DNA from: Sphingopyxis sp. RIFCSPHIGHO2_12_FULL_65_19
GTDB lineage: Bacteria > Pseudomonadota > Alphaproteobacteria > Sphingomonadales > Sphingomonadaceae
Assembly (NCBI RefSeq): GCF_001830555.1
Contig: NZ_MIAM01000017.1
Coordinates: 674 to 64,673 of the forward strand
Direction: 5' to 3'
DNA length: 64,000 nt
Both the position numbers and the translations under genes were made by a program. Position 1 is the first letter of the stretch, and each line of letters opens with the position of its first letter. Below, in pieces: positions 18,224 to 25,720 of the stretch. The notes below the pieces were generated by a model, which was given only the letters and a program-made list of their open reading frames with translations, did no database searches and was not told the DNA's origin.

Positions 18224-18910
18224 ATGCTACCACCAACCGACAACAGTTCTCATCCTCTGGCTCAACGCTTCCAGAACTTCATCCGTTCGGCGGATTTTCC
18301 GTGCGTCGGAGCGAAGTCGGCGCTGGCGCGAAGCCAGATCCGTTTCGTCGTCGGCCGCGACATGCGCTCGGCATGGGACGATTTGCGCATCTACCCCAAT
18401 CTCCTCGATCTCGCCTGGAGTTATGCGCGTTCGCCGAGCCTCTTCCATTCGCTCGTGGTGATCTTCGAGGAGGATGGTGGGCTCGACGAGCAAGCGTTCG
18501 AGACATGCCTGTGGGAGCGTATCGACTCGCTGAGCCGGAAGGACGACTGGGCAGGCCAGCCGCCAGATCCACGCGTCAGTCACAGCCCCGATGATCCGCA
18601 CTTCTCGCTGAGCTTCGGCGGCGAGGCCTTTTTCGTCGTCGGCCTCCACCCCCGAGCCAGCCGTCCCGCGCGCCGCTTCGAACGCCCCGCACTGGTGTTC
18701 AACCTCCACGACCAGTTCGAGAAACTGCGCGAAACCGAGGTCTATGAGACGATGCGCGGAAAGATCATCGCACGCGACATCGCCTTGGCCGGAAGCGCGA
18801 ACCCCATGCTTGCCCGTCACGGCGACGTGTCGGAGGCACGGCAATATTCGGGGCGGGCTGTCGGACCGGATTGGCGGTGTCCCTTCTCCGGACGTGACGC
18901 GGCGCCCTGA
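18224..18910 (+). CDS. YqcI/YcgG family protein (GntA-like heme N-hydroxylase family)
   Basis: 228 residues. The sequence has the family hallmarks FPCVGAKSAL near residue 25, the WSYARSPSLFHSLVVIFEE stretch and the HPRASRPARRF region that includes conserved His/Arg residues. YqcI/YcgG proteins include the heme-dependent arginine-derivative N-hydroxylase GntA from guanitoxin biosynthesis, but most members have no assigned substrate, and no other guanitoxin genes are present here. It stands alone, with a decayed cyanophycinase gene converging on it. Confidence 0.82.
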   Translation: MLPPTDNSSHPLAQRFQNFIRSADFPCVGAKSALARSQIRFVVGRDMRSAWDDLRIYPNLLDLAWSYARSPSLFHSLVVIFEEDGGLDEQAFETCLWERIDSLSRKDDWAGQPPDPRVSHSPDDPHFSLSFGGEAFFVVGLHPRASRPARRFERPALVFNLHDQFEKLRETEVYETMRGKIIARDIALAGSANPMLARHGDVSEARQYSGRAVGPDWRCPFSGRDAAP

Positions 18911-18925
18911 GCGCCTCTGCGCAGC

Positions 18926-19183
18926 CTATTTTTCCTGGCGGCGCGGCGCCAGGTCGAAACTCTCCCCATCGCGAAGCGCGTGAAGCGTCGCGCCGTGAAG
19001 CGACACGATGCCGCCGGACGACGCGCCCGCCGCAGTGGAACGGCTCGCCCGCGACGCGTCGACGATCGTGACGCCGCCGCTTCCGATCACCTGCGCGGTG
19101 CCGGCCTCGACCCGGAGCGCGGTGTCCTCGTCGATCCCGATTCCGAGACAGTCGGGACGACGGCTGACCGCGCCGAGAAGCCG
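18926..19183 (-). pseudogene. C-terminal remnant of cyanophycinase (peptidase S51)
   Basis: Reading the minus strand from 19183 gives 85 residues starting RLLGAVSRRPDCLGIGIDED and ending in a normal stop at 18926. LGIGIDEDTAL, followed by a V-x-G-x-G-x-V-x-VVDA-like strand, is a strong match to the C-terminal part of cyanophycinases, serine peptidases that cleave the storage polymer cyanophycin to beta-Asp-Arg. The catalytic Ser and the N-terminal two-thirds are missing; upstream the frame meets a stop within about 15 codons. No cyanophycin synthetase is seen in the window. Confidence 0.7.
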
Positions 19184-19613
19184 CGTTATAGACCGAGCGT
19201 TCGAGCACGCGCAGCTGGGCGGAACTCAATGCGCCGGCCTTGCAGGGGGCAGCGACCGGTTGCCGCGGTCGAGGGGCGCGGTTCGAGCCCGGGCGCGCGA
19301 AAAGATGGGGCCGGGAGGGGAGAGGGGGAAGCGCGGCATGCTTGTCCTTGGGTTGGGTCCTGCAGCTGCCAACGCGAGCGGCTGGGCCCGGTTGCCGGGG
19401 TTAACCTGGATCATGGCGATTGTTGCCGGCGGGTCGGCAACTGCACGCGCGGAGGCGCGTTGGGGAAGCAGGCGATGACGCATCTCCTGCCAGAGCGGGG
19501 CGCGCCCTTCGGGCTCGACCGTTCTCCTCTGAAACCCGTCTCGAGGGGAAGAAGGGCAAGGTCGATGCGCGCTCCTGTTCTTCATTCGGGGGGACCGGAC
19601 AGAAGGCACAACG
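19184..19613. other. Leader region of the GT4-GH130 operon
   Basis: No gene is supported in these 430 bp. The stretch contains the first copy of the 21-bp element (19401-19421) about 190 bp before the glycosyltransferase start, and otherwise GC-rich sequence that may include debris of the cyanophycinase gene. Confidence 0.5.
19401..19421 (+). promoter_or_regulatory. 21-bp element, copy 1 (upstream of GT4 gene)
   Basis: TTAACCTGGATCAT followed by GGCGATT. It matches copies at 31532 and 43835 in 16 of 21 positions across all three. The first 14 bases resemble a CRP/FNR-superfamily palindrome (TTGAT-N4-ATCAA). Confidence 0.5.
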
Positions 19614-21962
19614 ATGAAATTCGACAGCGAGACCAGCTTCCTTACCGCATTCGACAATGAAGAGAGCCGCCACGGCGGGCCCGTTGCCAGTATTGCCGCG
19701 CGCGCCCGGCGCCTCGCGCTCATCGGCTGTTTCCGGCCGCGCCAGTGCGGGATCGCGACCTTCACCGCCGACATTTACGACCATCTGACGACCGCGCGTC
19801 CCGACATGGCGATCGATGTCTATGCGATGGCAGCCAGGCCGGGCGATGCGAGCGATTCCGCAGCCGTTGCTGGCATCGATGAGAAAGATGCCGATGGATA
19901 TCGCGCTGCCGCGGAGGCGATAAACGCAAGCGGTGCCGACGCGGTCTGGCTCCAGCATGAGTTCGGGATTTTCGGGGGTCCCGCAGGCAACATGGTGCTG
20001 GGGCTCGTCGACCGCGTTGCGGCGCCGCTGATCGTCACCTTCCATACCATCCTCGCCGAGCCGAGCGCCGACCAGCGGCGCGTGATGGAGAATCTCGTCG
20101 CGAAGGCGGCGAAGCTCGTCGTGATGAGCGCCTTCGGCCGCGAGACGCTGATCCGCGTCTATGGCGCGAAGGCAGAGCGCATCGAGCTCATCGAGCATGG
20201 CGCCCCCGACCGGGCCTTCGAGGTATGTTCGCCGCTTCGCGAGCGGCTCGGCCTTGCGGGCCGTCCGGTCGTGTCGACCTTCGGCCTCCTCGGCCCGGGC
20301 AAGGGGCTGGAAGCGGCCATCCGCGCGCTGCCGGCGATTGCCGCCCAATATCCCGACATTCTCTATCGGATCGTCGGCGCCACCCATCCCAATCTCGTCG
20401 CTGCCGAGGGCGAAGCCTATCGGCAGAGCCTTGCCGACCTCGCCGGGGAGCTCGGCGTCGCGGACAATATCGCCTGGGAGAACCGCTTTCTCGACCTGCC
20501 CGAACTCCTCGAACAGATCGAGCTATGCGATATCTATCTCGCGCCCTATCCCAATCTCGCGCAGATCACCTCGGGTACGCTCGCCTATGCGGTGGCGCTC
20601 GGCCGCGCGGTCGTATCGACGCCCTTCGTGCATGCGCGCGAACTGCTCGCCGACGACGTGGGCATCCTGCTCGGCGGGGCCGACAGCGACGCGATCGCCG
20701 AGGCGGTGTTGCTGTTGCTCGCGCACCCCGGCGAACGGCGCGCGCTCCAGGAGCGCGCCTATGCGCGCGGCCGGTCTACCGCCTGGCCGGTCATCGCGGC
20801 GCGCTTTGCATCGCTGATCGAAAACGTCGCGGCCGTGCCGGCGCGGCGCGAGCCGCGGCGGATGTTCCCCTCCTTCGCCGCGATCCGCGCGCTCTCGGAC
20901 GATGTCGGCATATTGCAGCACGGGACGGGGCTCATTCCCGATCGGGATCACGGCTATTGCATCGACGACAATGCCCGCGCTTTAATGCTCGTCAATGCGA
21001 GCCCGTCGCTCGGCGAGGAGGAATATGGCCTGCTCTTCGCGCGCTACGCCGCCTTCCTTCACCATGGTTGGAACCCCGATCGCGGGCGCTTCCGCAACTT
21101 CATGGCCTATGACCGGCGCTGGCTCGAGGATGAAGGGTCCGAAGACAGCAACGGGCGCACGCTCTGGGCGCTCGGCCATGGCGCAGCGCACGCGCGCACG
21201 CCGGAACTCCGCGCCTGGTGCGCGGGACTATTTGCGCGCACCGCCCCCTTGGCGGCCGACCTCAAAAGTCCGCGCGCGATCGCGTTCGCACTTCTCGGAG
21301 CCGACGAACTCCTGGCGCGCGAGCCGGGGCATGCCGCGGCAGGCGCGATCGTCGAGCGCGGCGGCGCCTTCCTGCACGCGCTCTGGCGCAGCGCGCGGCG
21401 GAGCGGGTGGGAGTGGTTCGAACCCGCTCTCGCCTATGACAATGCGCGTCTCGCCGAGGCGCTCCTGCGCGCCGGGCGGCGGACGGATTCCGTTCCGATG
21501 GAAGAGGCCGGCATCGGGGCGCTCGACTGGCTCTGCGACATCCAGACGAGCAGCGAGGGGCATTTCCGTCCGATGGGTTGCGAAGGCTTCGGCGCCGAGG
21601 GCGAGCTTTTTCCGTTCGATCAACAGCCGCTCGAAGCCTGGGCGACGGTCGATGCCGCCGCGACCGCCTACCGCTTGACGGGCAAGCTGCGCTGGCATGA
21701 CCGGGCCGAGCGGGCCTATGGCTGGTTTCTCGGCGCGAACGACCGCGGCGCGGTGATCGCGAGCTCGGCAACGGGGCGCTGCTGCGACGGGCTGACCCGT
21801 CACGGGGTCAATTCGAATGTCGGGGCCGAGTCCGCGCTGGCTTTTCACCTTGCGCACCGCGCGATGGCCGATACATTCTGGACGCGGGGGATAGCGAAGG
21901 ACACCAGCGCCAGCGATGTTGATCTGCAATCCGAACCACACGCCGCTGCACATTCTTCATGA
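19614..21962 (+). CDS. GT4 glycosyltransferase fused to a helical glycosidase-like domain
   Basis: 782 residues in two parts. Residues about 30-400 form a GT-B glycosyltransferase of family 4: an N-terminal IGCFRPRQCGIATF loop, FHTIL, and the nucleotide-sugar-binding C-lobe with FGLLGPGKGLEAAI and a YPNLAQITSGTLAYAVALGR region. Residues about 410-760 are a different, helix-rich domain with repeated Trp/Asp motifs (YCIDDNARAL, EAWATVDAAATAY) like an (alpha/alpha)6 barrel. It overlaps the next gene (GH130) by 47 bp, so both are made together. The GH130 neighbours suggest a mannose-containing product; the actual sugar is unknown. Confidence 0.85.
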   Translation: MKFDSETSFLTAFDNEESRHGGPVASIAARARRLALIGCFRPRQCGIATFTADIYDHLTTARPDMAIDVYAMAARPGDASDSAAVAGIDEKDADGYRAAAEAINASGADAVWLQHEFGIFGGPAGNMVLGLVDRVAAPLIVTFHTILAEPSADQRRVMENLVAKAAKLVVMSAFGRETLIRVYGAKAERIELIEHGAPDRAFEVCSPLRERLGLAGRPVVSTFGLLGPGKGLEAAIRALPAIAAQYPDILYRIVGATHPNLVAAEGEAYRQSLADLAGELGVADNIAWENRFLDLPELLEQIELCDIYLAPYPNLAQITSGTLAYAVALGRAVVSTPFVHARELLADDVGILLGGADSDAIAEAVLLLLAHPGERRALQERAYARGRSTAWPVIAARFASLIENVAAVPARREPRRMFPSFAAIRALSDDVGILQHGTGLIPDRDHGYCIDDNARALMLVNASPSLGEEEYGLLFARYAAFLHHGWNPDRGRFRNFMAYDRRWLEDEGSEDSNGRTLWALGHGAAHARTPELRAWCAGLFARTAPLAADLKSPRAIAFALLGADELLAREPGHAAAGAIVERGGAFLHALWRSARRSGWEWFEPALAYDNARLAEALLRAGRRTDSVPMEEAGIGALDWLCDIQTSSEGHFRPMGCEGFGAEGELFPFDQQPLEAWATVDAAATAYRLTGKLRWHDRAERAYGWFLGANDRGAVIASSATGRCCDGLTRHGVNSNVGAESALAFHLAHRAMADTFWTRGIAKDTSASDVDLQSEPHAAAHSS

Positions 21963-23223
21963 CAAGCTTGCGGCCGACCCTGCGCGGGTCGTGCTCAGGC
22001 CCTTCCACCTCGCCTGGCAGTCCAATGTGTCCGAACCATCGCGGGCGGCGCAGCTCGCCGCCGACATATTGGCGATGGACGAGGAGGAGGCCGAGGCACA
22101 GCTCGGCCTCGTGTGGAAGGATTTTTCCGAGCGCCACTGGCAGATCGGGCGGATCTTCGACGAACGCTTCGCCGAGGTCGCGGAAGATCTGGAGCTCGAT
22201 CCCGCCATCGTCTCGCCCGTCAAGCGGCGGCTGATCGGCGCCTATTTCTGCCACGAATATAGCTATGCCGCCGCCGCGCTCATGAACCCGAGCGTCGTCC
22301 CGCATCCCGACCAGAGCGGGCTTGCCGCCGACCAGCAACGCTTTCTCATGTCGATGCGCGCGGTGGGCGAGGGCCATATCAGCTCGGTCGCCTTCCGCGA
22401 GGGAATCATCGGCGAGGGCGGCGACTTCACGCTTTGGCCCCAGTCGGGACCCGCGATGGCGGCGGTTGCCGACGACCGCCATCGGCTTGGCGATGACGGC
22501 AAGGTGAATGTCCACCGTCAGCCCGACAGTGCGATCTCGAACAGCGTTCTTTTTCCGATGACCGAGGCGCAGCGCGGCGGCATCGAGGATCTGCGCCTCG
22601 TGCCCTTCGTCCACGACGATGGCCGCACCGAATATATCGGCACTTATACGGCCTATTCGGGGCAGGCGATCCGCTCGGAACTCCTGCGCACGACCGATTT
22701 CTCGGGATTCTCGCTCGAGCCTCTGTCGGGCCGCGCCGCGCGCCACAAGGGCATGGCGCTGTTTCCACGCAAGGTCGGCGGCCGCTATCTCATGATCGCG
22801 CGGCAGGACGGCAAGAACATCACCATCATCGCGTCGGACAGTCTCACCGACTGGGACGACGAGGGACAGATCCTCATGCGTCCCGCCTATGCGTGGGAGC
22901 TCATCCAGATGGGCAATTGCGGCAGCCCGATCGAATGCGACGAGGGCTGGATCCTTCTCACGCACGGCGTCGGTGCGATGCGCAAATACAGCCTTGGCGC
23001 GGCCTTGCTCGACCGCGACGATCCGACCAAACTCATCGCGCGCACCGAGTGCCCGATCCTATCGGCCGCCGAGAGCGACCGCGAGGGCTATGTGCCGAAT
23101 GTGGTCTATACCTGCGGCGCGATGCGCGTCGGTGGGGACCTGTTCATCCCTTACGGTATATCGGACAGCGCGATCGGTTTTGCGACGACGCCGATCGAGC
23201 GGCTGCTCGCGAGCATGAGCTAG
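21916..23223 (+). CDS. GH130 family protein (mannoside phosphorylase/hydrolase type)
   Basis: 435 residues. The five-bladed beta-propeller signature of family GH130 is visible in GNCGSPIECDEGWILLTHG and the following YSLGAALLDRDDP. The family phosphorolyses or hydrolyses beta-1,2- or beta-1,4-mannosides. A helical N-terminal extension of about 130 residues precedes the propeller, longer than in small GH130 enzymes. The gene starts inside the end of the GT4 gene (47-bp overlap), with GAAGGA upstream. No signal peptide, so the substrate is cytoplasmic. Whether it is a phosphorylase or hydrolase cannot be told from what I can see. Confidence 0.88.
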   Translation: MLICNPNHTPLHILHDKLAADPARVVLRPFHLAWQSNVSEPSRAAQLAADILAMDEEEAEAQLGLVWKDFSERHWQIGRIFDERFAEVAEDLELDPAIVSPVKRRLIGAYFCHEYSYAAAALMNPSVVPHPDQSGLAADQQRFLMSMRAVGEGHISSVAFREGIIGEGGDFTLWPQSGPAMAAVADDRHRLGDDGKVNVHRQPDSAISNSVLFPMTEAQRGGIEDLRLVPFVHDDGRTEYIGTYTAYSGQAIRSELLRTTDFSGFSLEPLSGRAARHKGMALFPRKVGGRYLMIARQDGKNITIIASDSLTDWDDEGQILMRPAYAWELIQMGNCGSPIECDEGWILLTHGVGAMRKYSLGAALLDRDDPTKLIARTECPILSAAESDREGYVPNVVYTCGAMRVGGDLFIPYGISDSAIGFATTPIERLLASMS

Positions 23224-23236
23224 AAGCCCAGCCGGC

Positions 23237-23497
23237 TTATTTGAAGGGCGCGGGGCGCTCGATCTTCCGCCTGGCGTCGACCGACGCGACGAGCACCGCG
23301 CAGCAAAGGCAGCCATCCTCGTCGGTCACCTCGATCCGGAGCGTATCGACATCGTTGATGAGTTCGGGATTGTCGCCGAGGAGGTGCCCCGCATAGCGGG
23401 CCGCCTCGACCCGGGCTGCGGCCGTGTCGGGCAGATCGACGCCTTCATCGTCGAGCTCGCGCTGGCCGCTGCTGCTGTGGAAATAATAACGGGGCAT
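23237..23497 (-). CDS. DUF6894 family small protein
   Basis: 86 residues beginning PRYYFHSSSGQRELDDEGVDLPD, the pattern of DUF6894 proteins, which are frequent in sphingomonads and rhizobia and have no known function. ATG 23497 follows GGGAGAAG. Acidic, soluble, with two adjacent cysteines (CLCC) in the second half. It converges on the GH130 gene 14 bp away. Confidence 0.85.
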   Translation of the reverse strand: MPRYYFHSSSGQRELDDEGVDLPDTAAARVEAARYAGHLLGDNPELINDVDTLRIEVTDEDGCLCCAVLVASVDARRKIERPAPFK

Positions 23498-23618
23498 CCA
23501 ACTTCTCCCACCTTCGGCAACTCACAAGTCTGCCTAGGGTTTCGATCCGGCCACCGCCCCTTCGTCACTGCACCACGACACATGCCGATCGGGCGGGCCT
23601 CATGCCCGCCTATGGCGC

Positions 23619-24197
23619 TCAGGCGGCGGCAAATCCAGCCTTGTTCATCACTGCGGTCACATGTTTGTTGCCGTCGTCGCCGAGCGCAGCCCTGAGACGG
23701 GGGAAAAGGCGCTGTTCCTCTTCCTCGACATGCGCCTCGATCTGGCTGCGAAATTCGCGGACCTTGGCGATCCAGGCGGGGTCGGCGGCGTCCATTTCCG
23801 AGAGGTCGAAAAGATATTGCTTCACATAGCCATGGTCGTGAACGAGCTTGTCGGCGTCCTCGATCTGGCCATGGTCGCGCATCGCCGGATAGACGACATT
23901 CTCCTCTTCGAACGCATGTTTGGCGAGCGCGTGCTGGAGCTGGACGAGCAGCGCCTTTCGCTTTTTGACGTCGCTTTCGTCGGTCGCCTCGAGTGCGTCG
24001 AACAGCGTCATCGTCAACCGGTGTTCGGCCTTGAGGCCCTCGTCCCACTGTCCCTTGAGCGCGGTGAGGCTCTGCACCGCGGCCTTTCGGCCGAGGTTGG
24101 CGACGAGGCCGACGGCAAACCCCGCTGCGGCCGCACCGAGCAGGAAGGCCGGGTTGCCCAGCGGCTGGCGCGCGTTGGCGAAAATGTTGAGGGACAT
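23619..24197 (-). CDS. Hemerythrin HHE-domain protein
   Basis: 192 residues. After a hydrophobic N-terminal segment (about 15-36, a probable membrane anchor) comes a four-helix HHE domain with candidate di-iron ligands His59, His89/His94, Glu98, His120/His122, His156 and Glu160. Such proteins bind O2, NO or iron and are common in stress operons. ATG 24197 follows AAGGAG. It lies downstream of the SDR gene in a minus-strand run of four genes starting near 25591. Confidence 0.88.
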   Translation of the reverse strand: MSLNIFANARQPLGNPAFLLGAAAAGFAVGLVANLGRKAAVQSLTALKGQWDEGLKAEHRLTMTLFDALEATDESDVKKRKALLVQLQHALAKHAFEEENVVYPAMRDHGQIEDADKLVHDHGYVKQYLFDLSEMDAADPAWIAKVREFRSQIEAHVEEEEQRLFPRLRAALGDDGNKHVTAVMNKAGFAAA

Positions 24198-24217
24198 GGG
24201 AAGGCTCCTTCGGAAGG

Positions 24218-24973
24218 TCAGGGATGGTCGAGGCGGGTCTCGACGCGGATGAGCGATACCGCCGTGCGTCGCGGCTGAACGAGCATGAAGTGGGCCGCGA
24301 CAGCGATGTCCTCGGCGCGAAGCATCTGATGCTTGCCGATCAGTTTCTTCTGCTTCTCGGGCGGGAATTCGGGATATTGGAAGTCGGCACCGGTAAACCC
24401 GGGCTCGATCAGTCCGACCTTGATATCCTGCTCCGCCAGCTCCTTGCGGAACGACTGGACGAAGCCCTGTATGCCGCTTTTCGCCGCGACGTAGATCGAG
24501 CTGCCCGGACCGCGCGACACCGCGGTCATCGATCCGATCACGATGATGTCGCTGCCCGCCGACATGCAGCGCGCCGCTTCCTGGGCGCAGACGAGATAGG
24601 CGGTGAAGTCGGTCTCGAGCTGGTAGCGCGCCTCACTCTCGCCTGCGTCGGCAAGCGCCGCCGCCGGGACGGCGGCGTTGATCACCGCGATGTCGATTTC
24701 GCCGAGAAAGTCTCGCGCTGCCTCGAAAAACCGGTCGACATCTTCCGCCATTGAAAGATCGACGTTGATCCCGTCGCCTTCGCCCACTTCGCGGATGCGC
24801 TGCAGCGCATCCTCCAGATGTTCGGGGGTACGGCCGCAGACGAACACCTTCACGCCGTAGCTTGCGAGGAGGACCGCGATCGCGCGGCCGATCCCGGTCG
24901 TGCCCCCGGTTATGATCGCCCGCCGGCCCTTGATGTCGGGGGCTTCGGTATGCGCGTCGGCTTCGTCGATCAT
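24218..24973 (-). CDS. Short-chain dehydrogenase/reductase
   Basis: 251-residue classical SDR oxidoreductase. The nucleotide-binding TGGTTGIG motif is at about residues 22-29, NAA at about 98-100, and the catalytic Ser with Y-x3-K (YVAAK) at about 147-164. The substrate cannot be predicted. The ATG is in an ATGA overlap with the preceding 107-residue gene, so the two are coupled. Its C-terminus (HFMLVQPRRTAVSLIRVETRLDHP) resembles SDRs found in sphingomonad and rhizobial stress loci. Confidence 0.9.
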   Translation of the reverse strand: MIDEADAHTEAPDIKGRRAIITGGTTGIGRAIAVLLASYGVKVFVCGRTPEHLEDALQRIREVGEGDGINVDLSMAEDVDRFFEAARDFLGEIDIAVINAAVPAAALADAGESEARYQLETDFTAYLVCAQEAARCMSAGSDIIVIGSMTAVSRGPGSSIYVAAKSGIQGFVQSFRKELAEQDIKVGLIEPGFTGADFQYPEFPPEKQKKLIGKHQMLRAEDIAVAAHFMLVQPRRTAVSLIRVETRLDHP

Positions 24974-25293
24974 GGCATTTCCTCGAAGGTCGCGGAGACG
25001 GGATCGCCTCTCGTTCGCGCTGTCGGCGCGGCGACGACCCAGTAGGGATTGTCATCGTCGGCCTTGAGCAGGCTGCAGAGCGGCGCGCCGTCGACGAACA
25101 GCCGTGCGGAGCGGCCTGCCGCTTCGCCGGCGGCGATATCGAGCGCGCTTGCGGGGCTCGCCGCCTCGAAGAGGAGGCGCTTCTGGAGGCCGAATTGATC
25201 CTCGTCATAGTGCAGCATGAGTGTCGGCTTGCGTGCGGGCGCCGGGCCGTTCGATGTTCCTGCCGCGACTTGGCCGGTGACGGGAGCGTTCAT
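24970..25293 (-). CDS. Hypothetical protein coupled to SDR
   Basis: 107 residues from ATG 25293, after a GAGGGG site. It contains LMLHYDEDQFGLQKRLLFEAASPASALDIA and a FVDGAPLCSL strand; no family recognised, no membrane segment. The stop overlaps the SDR start by four bases. It belongs to the minus-strand run 25591-23619 with a small membrane protein, SDR and hemerythrin. Confidence 0.75.
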   Translation of the reverse strand: MNAPVTGQVAAGTSNGPAPARKPTLMLHYDEDQFGLQKRLLFEAASPASALDIAAGEAAGRSARLFVDGAPLCSLLKADDDNPYWVVAAPTARTRGDPVSATFEEMP

Positions 25294-25303
25294 CGTCAGC
25301 CCC

Positions 25304-25591
25304 TCAGTAAGCCGGCGGATCGCTGCTAGGGAAGGATTCGTCGGCGGCCTGGTCGACGCGGTCCCACTCGCGCCGGACCTCGTCGCGCATGCCGTCCGGT
25401 CCCGCCGAGCGGGTCTGATCGAAATTTTCGGGATGCGTCTCGCCATCGGCGAAGGCGGCCGAATGGCCGTCGTCCTTCACATCGGCCGGCGCCTGCTTGC
25501 GCGTGAACCAGAACAGCGCCCCGAGGACGCCGATACCGAGAATTTTTCCGAACCCCGACGAACGGCGGGGCGCCGTCATTGCGTGTGCCAT
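25304..25591 (-). CDS. Small single-span membrane protein
   Basis: 95 residues from ATG 25591 (GGAGAC upstream). One membrane segment near the N-terminus (FGKILGIGVLGALFWFT) is followed by an acidic soluble tail ending WDRVDQAADESFPSSDPPAY. The C-terminal D-E-S-F-P-x-S-D-P-P-A motif occurs in several small sphingomonad and rhizobial proteins of unknown function. First gene of the minus-strand run toward hemerythrin. Confidence 0.78.
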   Translation of the reverse strand: MAHAMTAPRRSSGFGKILGIGVLGALFWFTRKQAPADVKDDGHSAAFADGETHPENFDQTRSAGPDGMRDEVRREWDRVDQAADESFPSSDPPAY

Positions 25592-25720
25592 GTCTGTCTC
25601 CAGCTTGAGAGAAAATCCGGGAGGCTGAAAGGGCAACGGGGGGGCGGCCTCAAAGTTGCCGCGGCGCCGCACCGATTAACAAATGTTGCGCTGTTTGTAC
25701 CGGCCTGCGTGGCGGACGCC

